Shown here one piece after another: positions 16,591 through 26,283 of a stretch of DNA of 52,849 bases. The notes under the pieces were generated by a model. It worked only from the letters and a program-made list of their open reading frames with translations. It did not search any database and had not been told where the DNA came from. Numbering within the stretch: the stretch's first letter is position 1; each line of letters begins with the position of its first letter. Made by a program: the position numbers and the translations under genes. The stretch lies in contig NZ_BMQA01000046.1 of the NCBI RefSeq assembly GCF_014647875.1, positions 1 to 52,849 of the forward strand, given 5' to 3'. Origin of the DNA: Streptomyces brasiliensis. GTDB taxonomy: Bacteria > Actinomycetota > Actinomycetes > Streptomycetales > Streptomycetaceae.

Positions 16591-18246
16591 ATGAACGCAG
16601 ACGGCCGTACCAGGCTCAACCAGACGCCGGAGTGGACCGCACTGGCCAAGCACCGCGAGGAGCTCGTCGGCGCCCATCTGCGGGACCTGTTCGCCGCCGA
16701 TCCAGGACGCGGCGCCGGGTACACGCTCCAGGTCGGTGACCTGCACGTCGACTACTCGAAGCACCTGGTCACCGACGACACGCTGCGGCTGCTGCGCGAG
16801 CTGGCCGCCGCCACCGACGTGTTCGGGCTGCGCGACGCCATGTTCCGCGGCGAGAAGATCAACACGACCGAGGACCGGGCTGTGCTGCACACCGCGCTGC
16901 GCGCCCCGCGCGACGCGGTGATCGAGGTCGACGGGGAGAACGTCGTCCCCGCCGTGCACGCCGTGCTCGACAAGATGAGCGACTTCGCCGAGCGGGTCCG
17001 CTCCGGCGCCTGGACCGGACACACCGGCAAGCGCATCAAGAACGTGATCAACGTCGGCATCGGCGGCTCGGACCTCGGCCCGGCGATGGCGTACGAGGTG
17101 CTGCGCAGCTTCACCGACCGCGACCTCACGGTCCGCTTCGTGTCCAACGTGGACGGCGCCGACCTGCACGAGGCCACGCGCGACCTGGACGCGGCCGAGA
17201 CGCTGTTCATCATCGCCTCGAAGACCTTCACCACCATCGAGACGATCACCAACGCGACATCCGCGCGTGACTGGCTGCTCACCGAGCTGAAGGCCGGTCA
17301 GGACGCCGTCGCCAAGCACTTCGTGGCGCTGTCGACCAACGCCGAGAAGGTCGCCGAGTTCGGCATCGACCCGGTCAACATGTTCGAGTTCTGGGACTGG
17401 GTCGGCGGCCGCTACTCCTACGACTCGGCGATCGGCCTGTCCCTGATGATCGCCATCGGCCCGGACCGCTTCCGGGAGATGCTCGGCGGCTTCCACCTGG
17501 TCGACGAGCACTTCAGGACCGCGCCCGCCGAGTCCAACGTGCCGCTTCTCATGGGCCTGTTGGGCATCTGGTACGACAACTTCCACGACGCCCAGTCCCA
17601 TGCGGTGCTGCCCTACAGCCACTATCTGTCCAGGTTCACCGCCTATCTGCAGCAGTTGGACATGGAGTCCAACGGCAAGCACGTGGCTCGGGACGGGCAG
17701 GAGGTCGAGTGGCAGACCGGCCCCGTCGTCTGGGGCACCCCCGGTACCAACGGGCAGCACGCCTACTACCAACTCATCCACCAGGGCACGAAGTTGATTC
17801 CGGCGGACTTCATCGGCTTCGCCCGGCCGGTCGCCGACCTCCAGCCGGGCCTGATCGCCCAGCACGACCTGTTGATGGCCAACTTCTTCGCCCAGACGCA
17901 GGCGCTGGCCTTCGGCAAGACCGCGGACGAGGTACGCGCGGAAGGCGTGCCGGAGGAACTGGTCCCCCACAAGACGTTCGAGGGCAACCGCCCGACGACC
18001 ACGATCCTCGCCCGCCACCTGTCCCCGTCCGTGCTCGGCCAGCTCGTCGCGCTCTACGAGCACAAGGTGTTCGTCCAGGGCGCGGTCTGGAACATCGACT
18101 CCTTCGACCAGTGGGGCGTCGAACTGGGCAAGGTCCTCGCCAAGCGCGTCGAGCCCGCCCTCACCGAGGGCGCGAAGGTCGAGGGCCTGGACGAGTCCAC
18201 CAAGGCCCTGGTCGCGAAATACCGGGAGCTGCGCGGACGCCAGTGA
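16591..18246 (+). CDS. pgi: Glucose-6-phosphate isomerase
   Basis: The 551-residue enzyme interconverts glucose 6-phosphate and fructose 6-phosphate, linking the glycolytic genes to the left with the pentose phosphate operon to the right. The two SIS folds are evident from NVGIGGSDLGPAMAYE and SKTFTTIET. The signature segments DWVGGRYSYDSAIGLS and GTNGQHAYYQLIHQG carry catalytic residues. The ATG was chosen for its family-typical N-terminus; GAAGG lies upstream. It ends 7 bases before a very strong hairpin shared with the convergent pgl. Confidence 0.98.
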   Translation: MNADGRTRLNQTPEWTALAKHREELVGAHLRDLFAADPGRGAGYTLQVGDLHVDYSKHLVTDDTLRLLRELAAATDVFGLRDAMFRGEKINTTEDRAVLHTALRAPRDAVIEVDGENVVPAVHAVLDKMSDFAERVRSGAWTGHTGKRIKNVINVGIGGSDLGPAMAYEVLRSFTDRDLTVRFVSNVDGADLHEATRDLDAAETLFIIASKTFTTIETITNATSARDWLLTELKAGQDAVAKHFVALSTNAEKVAEFGIDPVNMFEFWDWVGGRYSYDSAIGLSLMIAIGPDRFREMLGGFHLVDEHFRTAPAESNVPLLMGLLGIWYDNFHDAQSHAVLPYSHYLSRFTAYLQQLDMESNGKHVARDGQEVEWQTGPVVWGTPGTNGQHAYYQLIHQGTKLIPADFIGFARPVADLQPGLIAQHDLLMANFFAQTQALAFGKTADEVRAEGVPEELVPHKTFEGNRPTTTILARHLSPSVLGQLVALYEHKVFVQGAVWNIDSFDQWGVELGKVLAKRVEPALTEGAKVEGLDESTKALVAKYRELRGRQ

Positions 18247-18252
18247 CCGTTC

Positions 18253-18294
18253 TCCGGGGCTCCGCTGATTCAGGGGAATCAGCGGAGCCCCGGA
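18253..18294. terminator. Strong bidirectional terminator between pgi and pgl
   Basis: A perfect 19-bp stem (18253-18271 with 18276-18294) closes on the loop AGGG. It lies 7 bases after the pgi stop and 50 bases before the pgl stop on the other strand, so it probably ends both transcripts. Confidence 0.9.
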
Positions 18295-18343
18295 GGGGCG
18301 GCGGGGCCGAAACCCCGCCGCCCTCACCGTCGGGCAGACCTCG

Positions 18344-19126
18344 TCACGCAGACGCCGGCGGATACAGCGACCGCGGCAGTTGTGAGGCCGCCGCCGCGTC
18401 CAGCAGCCACAGGGTGCGCTGCCTGCCGTGGGCGCCCGCGGCCGGGGCCTGGATCTCGCCCGCGCCCGAGAGGGCGATGGCCGCGGCCTGCGCCTTGTCC
18501 TCACCCGCTGCCAGGAGCCACACCTCACGGGCCGCCCGGATCGCCGGGAGGGTGAGGGAGACCCGGGTCGGCGGCGGCTTGGGCGCGCCGTGCACGCCCA
18601 CCACCGTGCGCTCCGTCTCCCGGACGCCGGGCAGCTCCGGGAAGAGCGAGGCCACATGCGTGTCGGGGCCGACGCCGAGCATCAGGACGTCGAAGGTCGG
18701 CACGGCGCCGTGGTTCTCGGGATCCGACGCCTCGGCCAGTTCCGCCGCGTACGCCTCCGCCGCCGCGTCGACGTCGGTGCCGTACGGACCGTCCGACGCG
18801 GGCATGGCGTGCACGCGCTTCGGGTCCAGGGGCACGGCGTCCAGCAGCGCCTCGCGCGCCTGGGTGACGTTGCGGTCCGGGTCGCCCTCGGGCAGGAACC
18901 GTTCGTCGCCCCACCAGATGTCGATCCGGCCCCAGTCGATGGCGTCCCGGGCCGGGGCCGCCGCGAGCGCGGCCAGCAGACCGTTGCCGTTGCGGCCACC
19001 GGTCAGCACCACCGACGCATAGCCGCGCGAGGACTGGGCGTCCACGACCTTGGTGATCAGCCGGGCCGCCGCGGCCTGCGCCATCAGCTCCTTGTCGTGG
19101 TGCACGACCAGCTGCGGAGTGCTCAC
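18344..19126 (-). CDS. pgl: 6-phosphogluconolactonase
   Basis: The 260-residue enzyme hydrolyses 6-phosphoglucono-lactone, the second step of the oxidative pentose phosphate pathway. Family motifs are LTGGRNGNGLLAAL near residues 41-54, IDIWWGDERFLPEGDPDRN and DVLMLGVGPDTHVASLFP. In the last, a Thr-His stands where many relatives have Gly-His. The GTG start shares GTGA with the opcA stop, making it the last gene of the tkt-tal-zwf-opcA-pgl operon. Confidence 0.95.
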   Translation of the reverse strand: MSTPQLVVHHDKELMAQAAAARLITKVVDAQSSRGYASVVLTGGRNGNGLLAALAAAPARDAIDWGRIDIWWGDERFLPEGDPDRNVTQAREALLDAVPLDPKRVHAMPASDGPYGTDVDAAAEAYAAELAEASDPENHGAVPTFDVLMLGVGPDTHVASLFPELPGVRETERTVVGVHGAPKPPPTRVSLTLPAIRAAREVWLLAAGEDKAQAAAIALSGAGEIQAPAAGAHGRQRTLWLLDAAAASQLPRSLYPPASA

Positions 19127-20148
19127 TTCGCTGCCGCCTTCTTCGGCGGGGCCGGCTTCGGAGCCGTCTTCTGCTGCGGCTCCGCGGGCTCGGCCCCCGG
19201 CGCCTCCTGCGTCGCCTTGGCCGACCCGGTCAGCCGGTCCACGCCGTAGCGCAGCGCAGACGCGTACGTGTCGTCCGGGTCGAGGCGCCGCAGCTCCTCC
19301 GCGATCAGCTCGGCCGTCTCGCGGCGCTTGAGCGCCACCGCACGGTCCGGCTGGCCCTGGATGGACAGCGTGGCCAGCGAACCGTCCGCGCGGTCCAGCG
19401 CGATCGGGCCGCAGTCGGTGTCCATGCGCACCGCCGTCAGGCCGGGGCCCGACGACAGCGAGCGCTTGACGGGGACGTCCAGCCGGTCCGCGAGCCACAT
19501 CGCCAGCAGCTCGCAGCTCGGGTTGAACTCCTCGCCCTCCACCTCGACGCCCTTGACCTCGCAGGTGACCTGGTCGAGGGCGGCGGCCAGCATCGAGCGC
19601 CAGGGCGTGATGCGGGTCCAGGACAGGTCCGTGTCGCCAGGCGTGTAGGCGTCGGCGCGCACGGCCAGCTCACGCACCGGCTGTTCGGCGGCGTAGGTGT
19701 CGGTGACCCGGCGCTGGGCGAGGGCGCCCAGCGGGTCCTTGGCCGGGTCGAGCGGCGCGTTCACCGGCCACCACACGACGACCGGCGCGTCCGGCAGCAG
19801 CAGCGGCAGGACGACCGAGTCGGCGTGGTCGACGACCTCGCCGTACAGCCGCAGCACCACCGTCTCACCGGTGCCCGCGTCCACGCCCACCCGCACCTCG
19901 GCGTCCAGACGCGAGGACGTGCGGTCGCGGGGGGTGCGGGAGACACGCTTGATGACCACGAGCGTGCGCGAGGGGTGCTCGCGCGACGCGTCGTTGGCGG
20001 CCTTCAGCGCGTCGTACGCGTTCTCCTCGTCGGTGACGATGACCAGGGTGAGCACCATGCCCACGGCGGGCGTGCCGATCGCTCGGCGGCCCTGCACCAG
20101 TGCCTTGTTGACCTTGCTGGCCGTGGTGTCCGTGAGGTCTATGTTCAT
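19123..20148 (-). CDS. opcA: Glucose-6-phosphate dehydrogenase assembly protein OpcA
   Basis: A 341-residue OpcA, needed for full activity of glucose-6-phosphate dehydrogenase in cyanobacteria and retained next to zwf in actinobacteria. The start MNIDLTDTTASKVNKAL is family-typical and shares ATGA with the zwf stop. The C-terminus ends in an Ala/Pro/Lys-rich low-complexity tail of about 35 residues. It overlaps pgl by four bases. No catalytic motif is expected. Confidence 0.96.
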   Translation of the reverse strand: MNIDLTDTTASKVNKALVQGRRAIGTPAVGMVLTLVIVTDEENAYDALKAANDASREHPSRTLVVIKRVSRTPRDRTSSRLDAEVRVGVDAGTGETVVLRLYGEVVDHADSVVLPLLLPDAPVVVWWPVNAPLDPAKDPLGALAQRRVTDTYAAEQPVRELAVRADAYTPGDTDLSWTRITPWRSMLAAALDQVTCEVKGVEVEGEEFNPSCELLAMWLADRLDVPVKRSLSSGPGLTAVRMDTDCGPIALDRADGSLATLSIQGQPDRAVALKRRETAELIAEELRRLDPDDTYASALRYGVDRLTGSAKATQEAPGAEPAEPQQKTAPKPAPPKKAAAK

Positions 20149-21668
20149 GGCCGGCGCCAGCTCCGTCCGTCTCGTGCGAGCATCTCGTCGGCCTCCGCGG
20201 GGCCCCACGTGCCCGACGGGTACTGCGCGGGCTTGCCGTGCTTGTCCCAGTACTGCTCGATCGGGTCGAGGATCTTCCAGGACAGCTCGACCTCCTCCGT
20301 GCGCGGGAAGAGGTTGGCGTCACCCAGCAGCACGTCCAGGATCAGCCGCTCGTAGGCCTCGGGGCTCGACTCCGTGAACGACTCGCCGTACGCGAAGTCC
20401 ATGGACACGTCCCGGATCTCCATCGAGGTGCCGGGCACCTTGGAGCCGAAGCGGACCGTGATGCCCTCGTCGGGCTGGACGCGGATGACGACCGCGTTCT
20501 GGCCCAGCTCCTCCGTCGCGGTGTGGTCGAAGGGGGAGTGCGGCGCCCGCTGGAAGACGACCGCGATCTCGGTCACCCGGCGGCCGAGCCGCTTGCCGGT
20601 GCGCAGATAGAAGGGGACACCCGCCCACCGGCGGTTGTCGATCCCCACCTTGATCGCGGCGTAGGTGTCCGTCTTCGACCTGGGGTCGATGCCTTCTTCC
20701 TGCAGATAGCCGATGACCTTCTCGCCGCCCTGCCAGCCCGCCGCGTACTGCCCGCGGACCGAGCTGCGGCCCAGGTCCTTCGGCAGCCGTACAGCGCCGA
20801 GCACCTTGGTCTTCTCGGCGGCCAGCGCGTCCGCGTCGAAGGAGGCGGGCTCCTCCATCGCGGTCAGCGCCATCAGCTGGAGCAGGTGATTCTGGATGAC
20901 ATCACGGGCGGCGCCGATGCCGTCGTAGTACCCGGCGCGGCCGCCGATGCCGATGTCCTCGGCCATGGTGATCTGCACGTGGTCTACGAAGGACCGGTTC
21001 CAGATCGGCTCGAACATCGTGTTGGCGAATCGCAGGGCCAGGATGTTCTGGACGGTCTCCTTGCCGAGGTAGTGGTCGATGCGGAACACCTGGTCCGGCT
21101 CGAACACCTCGTGGACGACCTTGTTGAGCTCCTCGGCCGACTTCAGGTCGTGGCCGAAGGGCTTCTCGATGACCGCGCGCCGCCAGGAGCCGCCCTCCTG
21201 GTCGGCCAGGCCGTGCTTCTTGAGTTGCTGGATGACCACCGGGAAGGAACGCGGCGGCACGGACAGATAGAAGGCGAAGTTGCCGCCCGTGCCCTGTGCC
21301 TTGTCCAGCTCGTCGATGGTCGAGCGCAGCCGCTCGAACGCGTCGTCGTCGTCGAAGGTGCCCTGGACGAAGCGCATCCCCTGGATGAGCTGCTGCCAGA
21401 CCTCCTCACGGAACGGCGTACGGGCGTGTTCCTTGACGGCGTCGTGGACCTCCTGCGCGAAGTCCTCGTTCTGCCACTCGCGGCGGGCGAAGCCCACCAG
21501 CGAGAAACCCGGCGGAAGCAGACCACGGTTGGCGAGGTCGTACACGGCGGGCATCAGCTTTTTACGTGACAAATCGCCCGTGACGCCGAAAATGACCAGG
21601 CCCGACGGCCCCGCGATACGCGGGAGCCGTCGGTCTGCGGGGTCACGCAGCGGATTGCTGCTCGACAA
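20145..21668 (-). CDS. zwf: Glucose-6-phosphate 1-dehydrogenase
   Basis: The 507-residue enzyme oxidises glucose 6-phosphate with NADP. The Rossmann motif FGVTGDLSRKKLMP is at about residues 27-40 and the active-site RIDHYLGKE follows at about 197-205. The TTG start lies only four bases after the tal stop with GGAGGG upstream, and gives the expected N-terminus. Its stop overlaps opcA. Streptomyces often carry a second zwf elsewhere, so this may be one of two isozymes. Confidence 0.97.
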   Translation of the reverse strand: MSSSNPLRDPADRRLPRIAGPSGLVIFGVTGDLSRKKLMPAVYDLANRGLLPPGFSLVGFARREWQNEDFAQEVHDAVKEHARTPFREEVWQQLIQGMRFVQGTFDDDDAFERLRSTIDELDKAQGTGGNFAFYLSVPPRSFPVVIQQLKKHGLADQEGGSWRRAVIEKPFGHDLKSAEELNKVVHEVFEPDQVFRIDHYLGKETVQNILALRFANTMFEPIWNRSFVDHVQITMAEDIGIGGRAGYYDGIGAARDVIQNHLLQLMALTAMEEPASFDADALAAEKTKVLGAVRLPKDLGRSSVRGQYAAGWQGGEKVIGYLQEEGIDPRSKTDTYAAIKVGIDNRRWAGVPFYLRTGKRLGRRVTEIAVVFQRAPHSPFDHTATEELGQNAVVIRVQPDEGITVRFGSKVPGTSMEIRDVSMDFAYGESFTESSPEAYERLILDVLLGDANLFPRTEEVELSWKILDPIEQYWDKHGKPAQYPSGTWGPAEADEMLARDGRSWRRP

Positions 21669-21672
21669 GATG

Positions 21673-22791
21673 TCAGCCCTCCGAGGGCGTGAGGCGCTTC
21701 AGGACCGCCTCGGTCGACTTCAGCAGGTCGTTCCAGGACGCCTCGAACTTCTCGACGCCCTCGTCCTCCAGCACCTGGACCACGTCGTCGTACGAGATCC
21801 CGAGCTTCTCGACCGCGTCGAGGTCGGCGCGGGCCTGCTCGTAGGTACCGGCGATGGAGTTGCCGGTGATCTCGCCGTGCTCCTCGGTGGCCTGAAGGGT
21901 GGCCTCCGGCATGGTGTTCACCGTGTTCGGCGCCACCAGGTCGTCGACGTACAGAGTGGGCTTGTACGACGGGTCCTTGACACCCGTCGAGGCCCACAGC
22001 GGACGCTGCTTGCGGGCGCTCGCCTTCTCCAGCGCGTTCCAGCGGTCCGAGGAGAAGACCTCCTCGTACGCCTGGTAGGCGAGCCGGGCGTTGGCGACGG
22101 CAGCCTTGCCGCGGGCCGCCTTGGCCTCGGGGGTGCCCAGCGCGTCGATCCGCTTGTCGATCTCGGTGTCCACACGGGACACGAAGAACGACGCCACCGA
22201 ACGGATCAGCGACAGGTCCAGGCCGCGCTCCTTGGCCTTCTCCAGACCGGCCAGGTAGGCGTCCATGACCTCGCGGTAGCGCTCCAGCGAGAAGATCAGC
22301 GTCACATTGACGCTGATGCCGAGGCCGATGACCTCGGTGATCGCCGGCAGGCCCGCCCTGGTGGCCGGGATCTTGATGAGCGTGTTGGGGCGGTCGACCA
22401 GCCAGGCCAGCTGCTTGGCCTCGGCGACGGTCGCCCTGGTGTTGTGCGCGAGCCGCGGGTCGACCTCGATCGACACCCGGCCGTCCTGGCCGTCGGTCGC
22501 GTCGAACACGGGGCGCAGGATGTCGGCGGCGTCACGGACGTCCGCCGTGGTGATCATGCGGACCGCCTCTTCCACGGTGACCTTGCGGGCTGCGAGGTCG
22601 GCGAGCTGCTGCTCGTACCCGTCGCCGCTGCTGATCGCCTTCTGGAAGATCGTCGGGTTGGTGGTGACGCCCACGACGTGCTGCTGGTCGATCAGCTCGG
22701 CGAGGTTGCCGGACGTGATCCGCTTGCGCGACAGGTCGTCCAGCCAGATCGCGACGCCTTCCTCGGAGAGGCGCTTCAGTGCGTCTGTCAT
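21673..22791 (-). CDS. tal: Transaldolase
   Basis: The 372-residue enzyme exchanges three-carbon units between sedoheptulose 7-phosphate and glyceraldehyde 3-phosphate. Features are GVTTNPTIFQKAI (41-53) and the Schiff-base lysine Lys140 in TLIKIPATRAG. The length fits the actinobacterial long form. TAGGAG precedes the ATG, 33 bp after tkt. Four bases separate it from zwf. Confidence 0.97.
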   Translation of the reverse strand: MTDALKRLSEEGVAIWLDDLSRKRITSGNLAELIDQQHVVGVTTNPTIFQKAISSGDGYEQQLADLAARKVTVEEAVRMITTADVRDAADILRPVFDATDGQDGRVSIEVDPRLAHNTRATVAEAKQLAWLVDRPNTLIKIPATRAGLPAITEVIGLGISVNVTLIFSLERYREVMDAYLAGLEKAKERGLDLSLIRSVASFFVSRVDTEIDKRIDALGTPEAKAARGKAAVANARLAYQAYEEVFSSDRWNALEKASARKQRPLWASTGVKDPSYKPTLYVDDLVAPNTVNTMPEATLQATEEHGEITGNSIAGTYEQARADLDAVEKLGISYDDVVQVLEDEGVEKFEASWNDLLKSTEAVLKRLTPSEG

Positions 22792-22824
22792 GGAATTACA
22801 TCTCCTACGTGTCGTATATGAGCG

Positions 22825-24912
22825 TCAGCGCTGGGCGGCGGCGATGGATTCCCGGGCCTTGGCGGCCACGTTCTCGGTAGTGAAGCCGAACTCACGGAAA
22901 AGGACCTTGCCGTCGGCGGAAGCACCGAAGTGCTCCAGGGAAACGATGCGGCCCGCGTCCCCGACGTACCGGTACCAGGTGAGGGCGATACCGGCTTCCA
23001 CCGCGACCCGCGCCTTCACCTGCGGCGGCAGGACGCTGTCCCGGTACCCCTGGTCCTGCTCCTCGAACCACTCCACGGACGGCATGGACACGACCCGCGT
23101 CGGCACGCCCTCGGCCTGGAGCTGTTCGCGCGCCTCCACGGCGACGTGCACCTCGGAACCGGTCGCGATCAGGATGACCTGCGGCTCGCCACCCTCGGCC
23201 TCGAACATGACGTAACCGCCGCGCGCGGCATTCTCGTTGGGCTCGTACGTCGGCACACCCTGGCGGGTCAGCGCGAGGCCGTGCGGGGCGCCCTTGCCGA
23301 ACTCCTTGGTGTAGCGCTTCAGGATCTCGCGCCAGGCGATGACGGTCTCGTTGGCGTCGGCCGGACGGACCACGTTCAGACCCGGGATCGCGCGCAGCGA
23401 CGCCAGGTGCTCGACCGGCTGGTGCGTCGGGCCGTCCTCACCGAGACCGATGGAGTCGTGCGTCCACACGTACGTCACCGGGAGGTGCATCAGGGCCGAC
23501 AGCCGTACGGCGTTGCGCATGTAGTCGGAGAACACCAGGAACGTACCGCCGTAGACACGGGTGCCACCGTGCAGGGTGATGCCGTTCATCTCCGCGGCCA
23601 TGGAGAACTCGCGGATGCCGAAGTGGATCGTGCGGCCGTACGGGTTCGCCTCCGGCAGCGGGTTGTCCGCCGGCAGGAACGAGCTGGTCGCGTCGAACGT
23701 CGTGTTGTTGGAGCCGGCCAGGTCGGCCGAACCGCCCCACAGCTCGGGGATGACCGCGCCGAGGGCCTGGAGCGTCTTGCCGGAGGCGGCACGCGTGGCA
23801 AGGCCCTTGCCCGCCTCGAAGACCGGCAGCCCCTCGGCCCAGCCCGCGGGCAGCTCGCCCTTGCTGATGCGGTCGAACTCGGCAGCGCGCTCCGCGTTGT
23901 TCGCGCGCCACTCCTCGAACTGCTTCTCCCACTCGGCCTTGGCCTGGCTGCCGCGCTCCAGCGCCAGCCGGGTGTGGGCGATGACCTCGTCGGCGACCTC
24001 GAAGGACTTCTCCGGGTCGAAGCCGAGGACGCGCTTCGTGGCCTCGACCTCGTCGGCGCCCAGCGCCGAGCCGTGCGCGGCATGGCTGTTCTGCAGGTTC
24101 GGGGCGGGCCAGCCGATGATCGAGCGCATCGCGATGAAGGACGGCCGGTCCGTCACCTGCTTCGCGGCCTCGATCGCGTTGTAGAGAGCGTGCGGGTCCA
24201 GGTCGCCGTTCGGCTTCGGCGCGACGCGCTGCACATGCCAGCCGTACGCCTCGTACCGCTTGACGGTGTCCTCGGAGATGGCCGTCTCCGTGTCGCCCTC
24301 GATCGAGATGTGGTTGTCGTCCCACAGCAGGATCAGGTTGCCCAGCTCCTGGTGACCGGCCAGCGAGGACGCCTCCGAGGAGATGCCCTCCTCGAGGCAG
24401 CCGTCACCGGCGATGCAGTAGATGAAGTGGTCGAAGGGGGACTCGCCCTGGGCGGCGTCCGGATCGAACAGCCCGCGCTCGTAGCGGGAGGCCATGGCCA
24501 TGCCCACCGCGTTGGCGACACCCTGGCCCAGCGGACCGGTCGTCGTCTCGACACCCGTCGTGTACCCGTACTCCGGGTGGCCCGGGGTCTTGGAGCCCCA
24601 GGTGCGCAGGGCCTCCAGGTCCGGCAGCTCCAGGCCGAAACCGGCGAAGTAGAGCTGGATGTAGAGGGTCAGGGACGAATGCCCCGCGGACAGCACGAAG
24701 CGGTCGCGCGCGACCCAGTCGGGGTCGGCCGGATCGTGCCGCATCACCTTCTGGAAGAGGGTGTAGGCGGCCGGCGCCAGGCTCATCGCCGTACCGGGAT
24801 GGCCGTTGCCGACCTTCTGTACGGCATCGGCGGCCAGGACGCGGGCGGTGTCCACGGCCCGCTGGTCCAACTCGGTCCACTCGAGGTCTGTGGTGGTCGG
24901 CTTGGTGCTCAC
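22825..24912 (-). CDS. tkt: Transketolase
   Basis: The 695-residue thiamine-diphosphate enzyme moves two-carbon ketol units between sugar phosphates. The first domain has GHPGTAMSLAP and the cofactor/metal motif GDGCLEEGISSEA, ending in LWDDNHISIEGDT. The pyrimidine domain has FGIREFSM (with the catalytic Glu) and the C-terminal domain closes it. The GTG start is family-typical, and an alternative start is not obvious. It is the first gene of the leftward pentose phosphate operon, divergent from ctaB. Confidence 0.97.
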   Translation of the reverse strand: MSTKPTTTDLEWTELDQRAVDTARVLAADAVQKVGNGHPGTAMSLAPAAYTLFQKVMRHDPADPDWVARDRFVLSAGHSSLTLYIQLYFAGFGLELPDLEALRTWGSKTPGHPEYGYTTGVETTTGPLGQGVANAVGMAMASRYERGLFDPDAAQGESPFDHFIYCIAGDGCLEEGISSEASSLAGHQELGNLILLWDDNHISIEGDTETAISEDTVKRYEAYGWHVQRVAPKPNGDLDPHALYNAIEAAKQVTDRPSFIAMRSIIGWPAPNLQNSHAAHGSALGADEVEATKRVLGFDPEKSFEVADEVIAHTRLALERGSQAKAEWEKQFEEWRANNAERAAEFDRISKGELPAGWAEGLPVFEAGKGLATRAASGKTLQALGAVIPELWGGSADLAGSNNTTFDATSSFLPADNPLPEANPYGRTIHFGIREFSMAAEMNGITLHGGTRVYGGTFLVFSDYMRNAVRLSALMHLPVTYVWTHDSIGLGEDGPTHQPVEHLASLRAIPGLNVVRPADANETVIAWREILKRYTKEFGKGAPHGLALTRQGVPTYEPNENAARGGYVMFEAEGGEPQVILIATGSEVHVAVEAREQLQAEGVPTRVVSMPSVEWFEEQDQGYRDSVLPPQVKARVAVEAGIALTWYRYVGDAGRIVSLEHFGASADGKVLFREFGFTTENVAAKARESIAAAQR

Positions 24913-25245
24913 CCTGAGTCAGGGCTCCTCTCCACATGTCGAATGCCGGTGCACTGGACGCCCACCGGCCGTTGTCGAGCCTACCCCCGTGAGTACGTGC
25001 GTTTTCTCCGGTCATTCCAGACTGCCGGGACTCTTGGAAATCCGCCTCCCGACTGGCTTGTAGGACGTTTCGGCAAGTGAATACGGAGGCGCTCATCTGA
25101 CCGCTCAATCGAGCCCTTGTGCGCACGTCGGACCTGCCCTTCCAACACGACCCCACCCCCGCGAAGGCCGAGGTATGGGCAACGTCTAAAGTGGCGTGGT
25201 ACGCGCGAGCCTTTACCCGCACTTCACACGTAGGGGCTTGCTGGG
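24913..25245. other. Divergent promoter region between tkt and ctaB
   Basis: This 333-bp stretch holds the start of the tkt operon on the left and ctaB on the right. No gene, strong hairpin or recognised operator was seen in it. Confidence 0.5.
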
Positions 25246-26214
25246 ATGTCTCTGTCAGGGGTGTGCGTGACGGCCGTCGAATCCCGTCCAGCGGGTGTGC
25301 TCGGTGCGAGCCAGAGCCCGAGCCGCAGGCCGTTCGGGGCCCGGACCAAGGCGTTCGTGGCTCTGACCAAGCCGCGGATCATCGAGTTGCTGCTCATCAC
25401 CACCGTTCCGGTGATGTTCCTGGCGCAGCAGGGCGTGCCCGACCTGAAGCTGGTCCTGCTCACCTGCGTCGGCGGCTACCTCTCGGCGGGCGGCGCGAAC
25501 GCGCTGAACATGTACATCGACCGCGACATCGACGCGCTGATGGACCGCACTTCGCAGCGCCCCCTGGTCACCGGCATGGTCAGCCCCCGGGAGTGCCTGG
25601 CCTTCGGCATCACGCTGGCGGTCGTCTCGACGCTGCTGTTCGGTTTCACCGTCAACTGGCTGTCCGCCTGGCTGTCACTCGGAGCGCTCCTCTTCTACGT
25701 CGTCGTCTACACGATGATCCTCAAGCGGCGTACGTCGCAGAACATCGTGTGGGGCGGCATCGCGGGCTGCCTGCCGGTGCTGATCGGCTGGTCGTCGGTC
25801 ACGAACTCCATGTCGTGGGCGCCGATCGTCCTGTTCCTCGTCATGTTCTTCTGGACGCCGCCGCACTACTGGCCGCTGTCCATGAAGGTCAAGGAGGACT
25901 ACGCGCGCGTGGGCGTGCCGATGCTCCCGGTCATCGCCTCCAACAAGGTGGTCGCCCGGCAGATCGTGATCTACAGCTGGGTGATGGTCGCCGTCTCCCT
26001 GCTGCTGACGCCCCTCGGCTACACGGGCTGGTTCTACACCCTGGTCGCGCTCTTGGCCGGCGGGTTCTGGCTGTGGGAGGCTCACGGGCTGCAAAGCCGC
26101 GCGAAGGCGGAGGTGACGGGCGCCAAGCTGAAGGAGATGCGCCTGTTCCACTGGTCGATCACGTACGTCTCGATCCTCTTCGTGGCCGTCGCGATCGATC
26201 CCTTCCTGCGCTGA
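25246..26214 (+). CDS. ctaB: Protoheme IX farnesyltransferase (haem O synthase)
   Basis: The 322-residue integral membrane prenyltransferase farnesylates haem B to haem O for cytochrome c oxidase. The conserved NMYIDRDIDALMDRT carries the Asp-rich prenyl-diphosphate site, and a second Asp-containing loop (KEDYARVGVPML) follows after helix 6. About nine transmembrane helices are visible. A GTG seven codons downstream (25267) is an alternative start. The next step, CtaA, is encoded 1.7 kb to the right on the other strand. Confidence 0.95.
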   Translation: MSLSGVCVTAVESRPAGVLGASQSPSRRPFGARTKAFVALTKPRIIELLLITTVPVMFLAQQGVPDLKLVLLTCVGGYLSAGGANALNMYIDRDIDALMDRTSQRPLVTGMVSPRECLAFGITLAVVSTLLFGFTVNWLSAWLSLGALLFYVVVYTMILKRRTSQNIVWGGIAGCLPVLIGWSSVTNSMSWAPIVLFLVMFFWTPPHYWPLSMKVKEDYARVGVPMLPVIASNKVVARQIVIYSWVMVAVSLLLTPLGYTGWFYTLVALLAGGFWLWEAHGLQSRAKAEVTGAKLKEMRLFHWSITYVSILFVAVAIDPFLR

Positions 26215-26283
26215 CGTACAGCTGACGTACGTCACAGGGCCCAGCCCTCGCCAGTCGATCTACTCGTGAATAGCATCCTGACC

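Noticed and set aside
16522..18657. Long reverse-strand frames opposite pgi, and similar ones opposite uvrC, pgk, tkt, sufB, sufS and phoX
   Set aside because: They are shadows of the real genes with no recognisable domain and the wrong codon-position GC pattern.
26211..26232. CTGACGTAC direct repeat after ctaB
   Set aside because: Nine-base tandem repetition overlapping the stop codon, too short to call functional.
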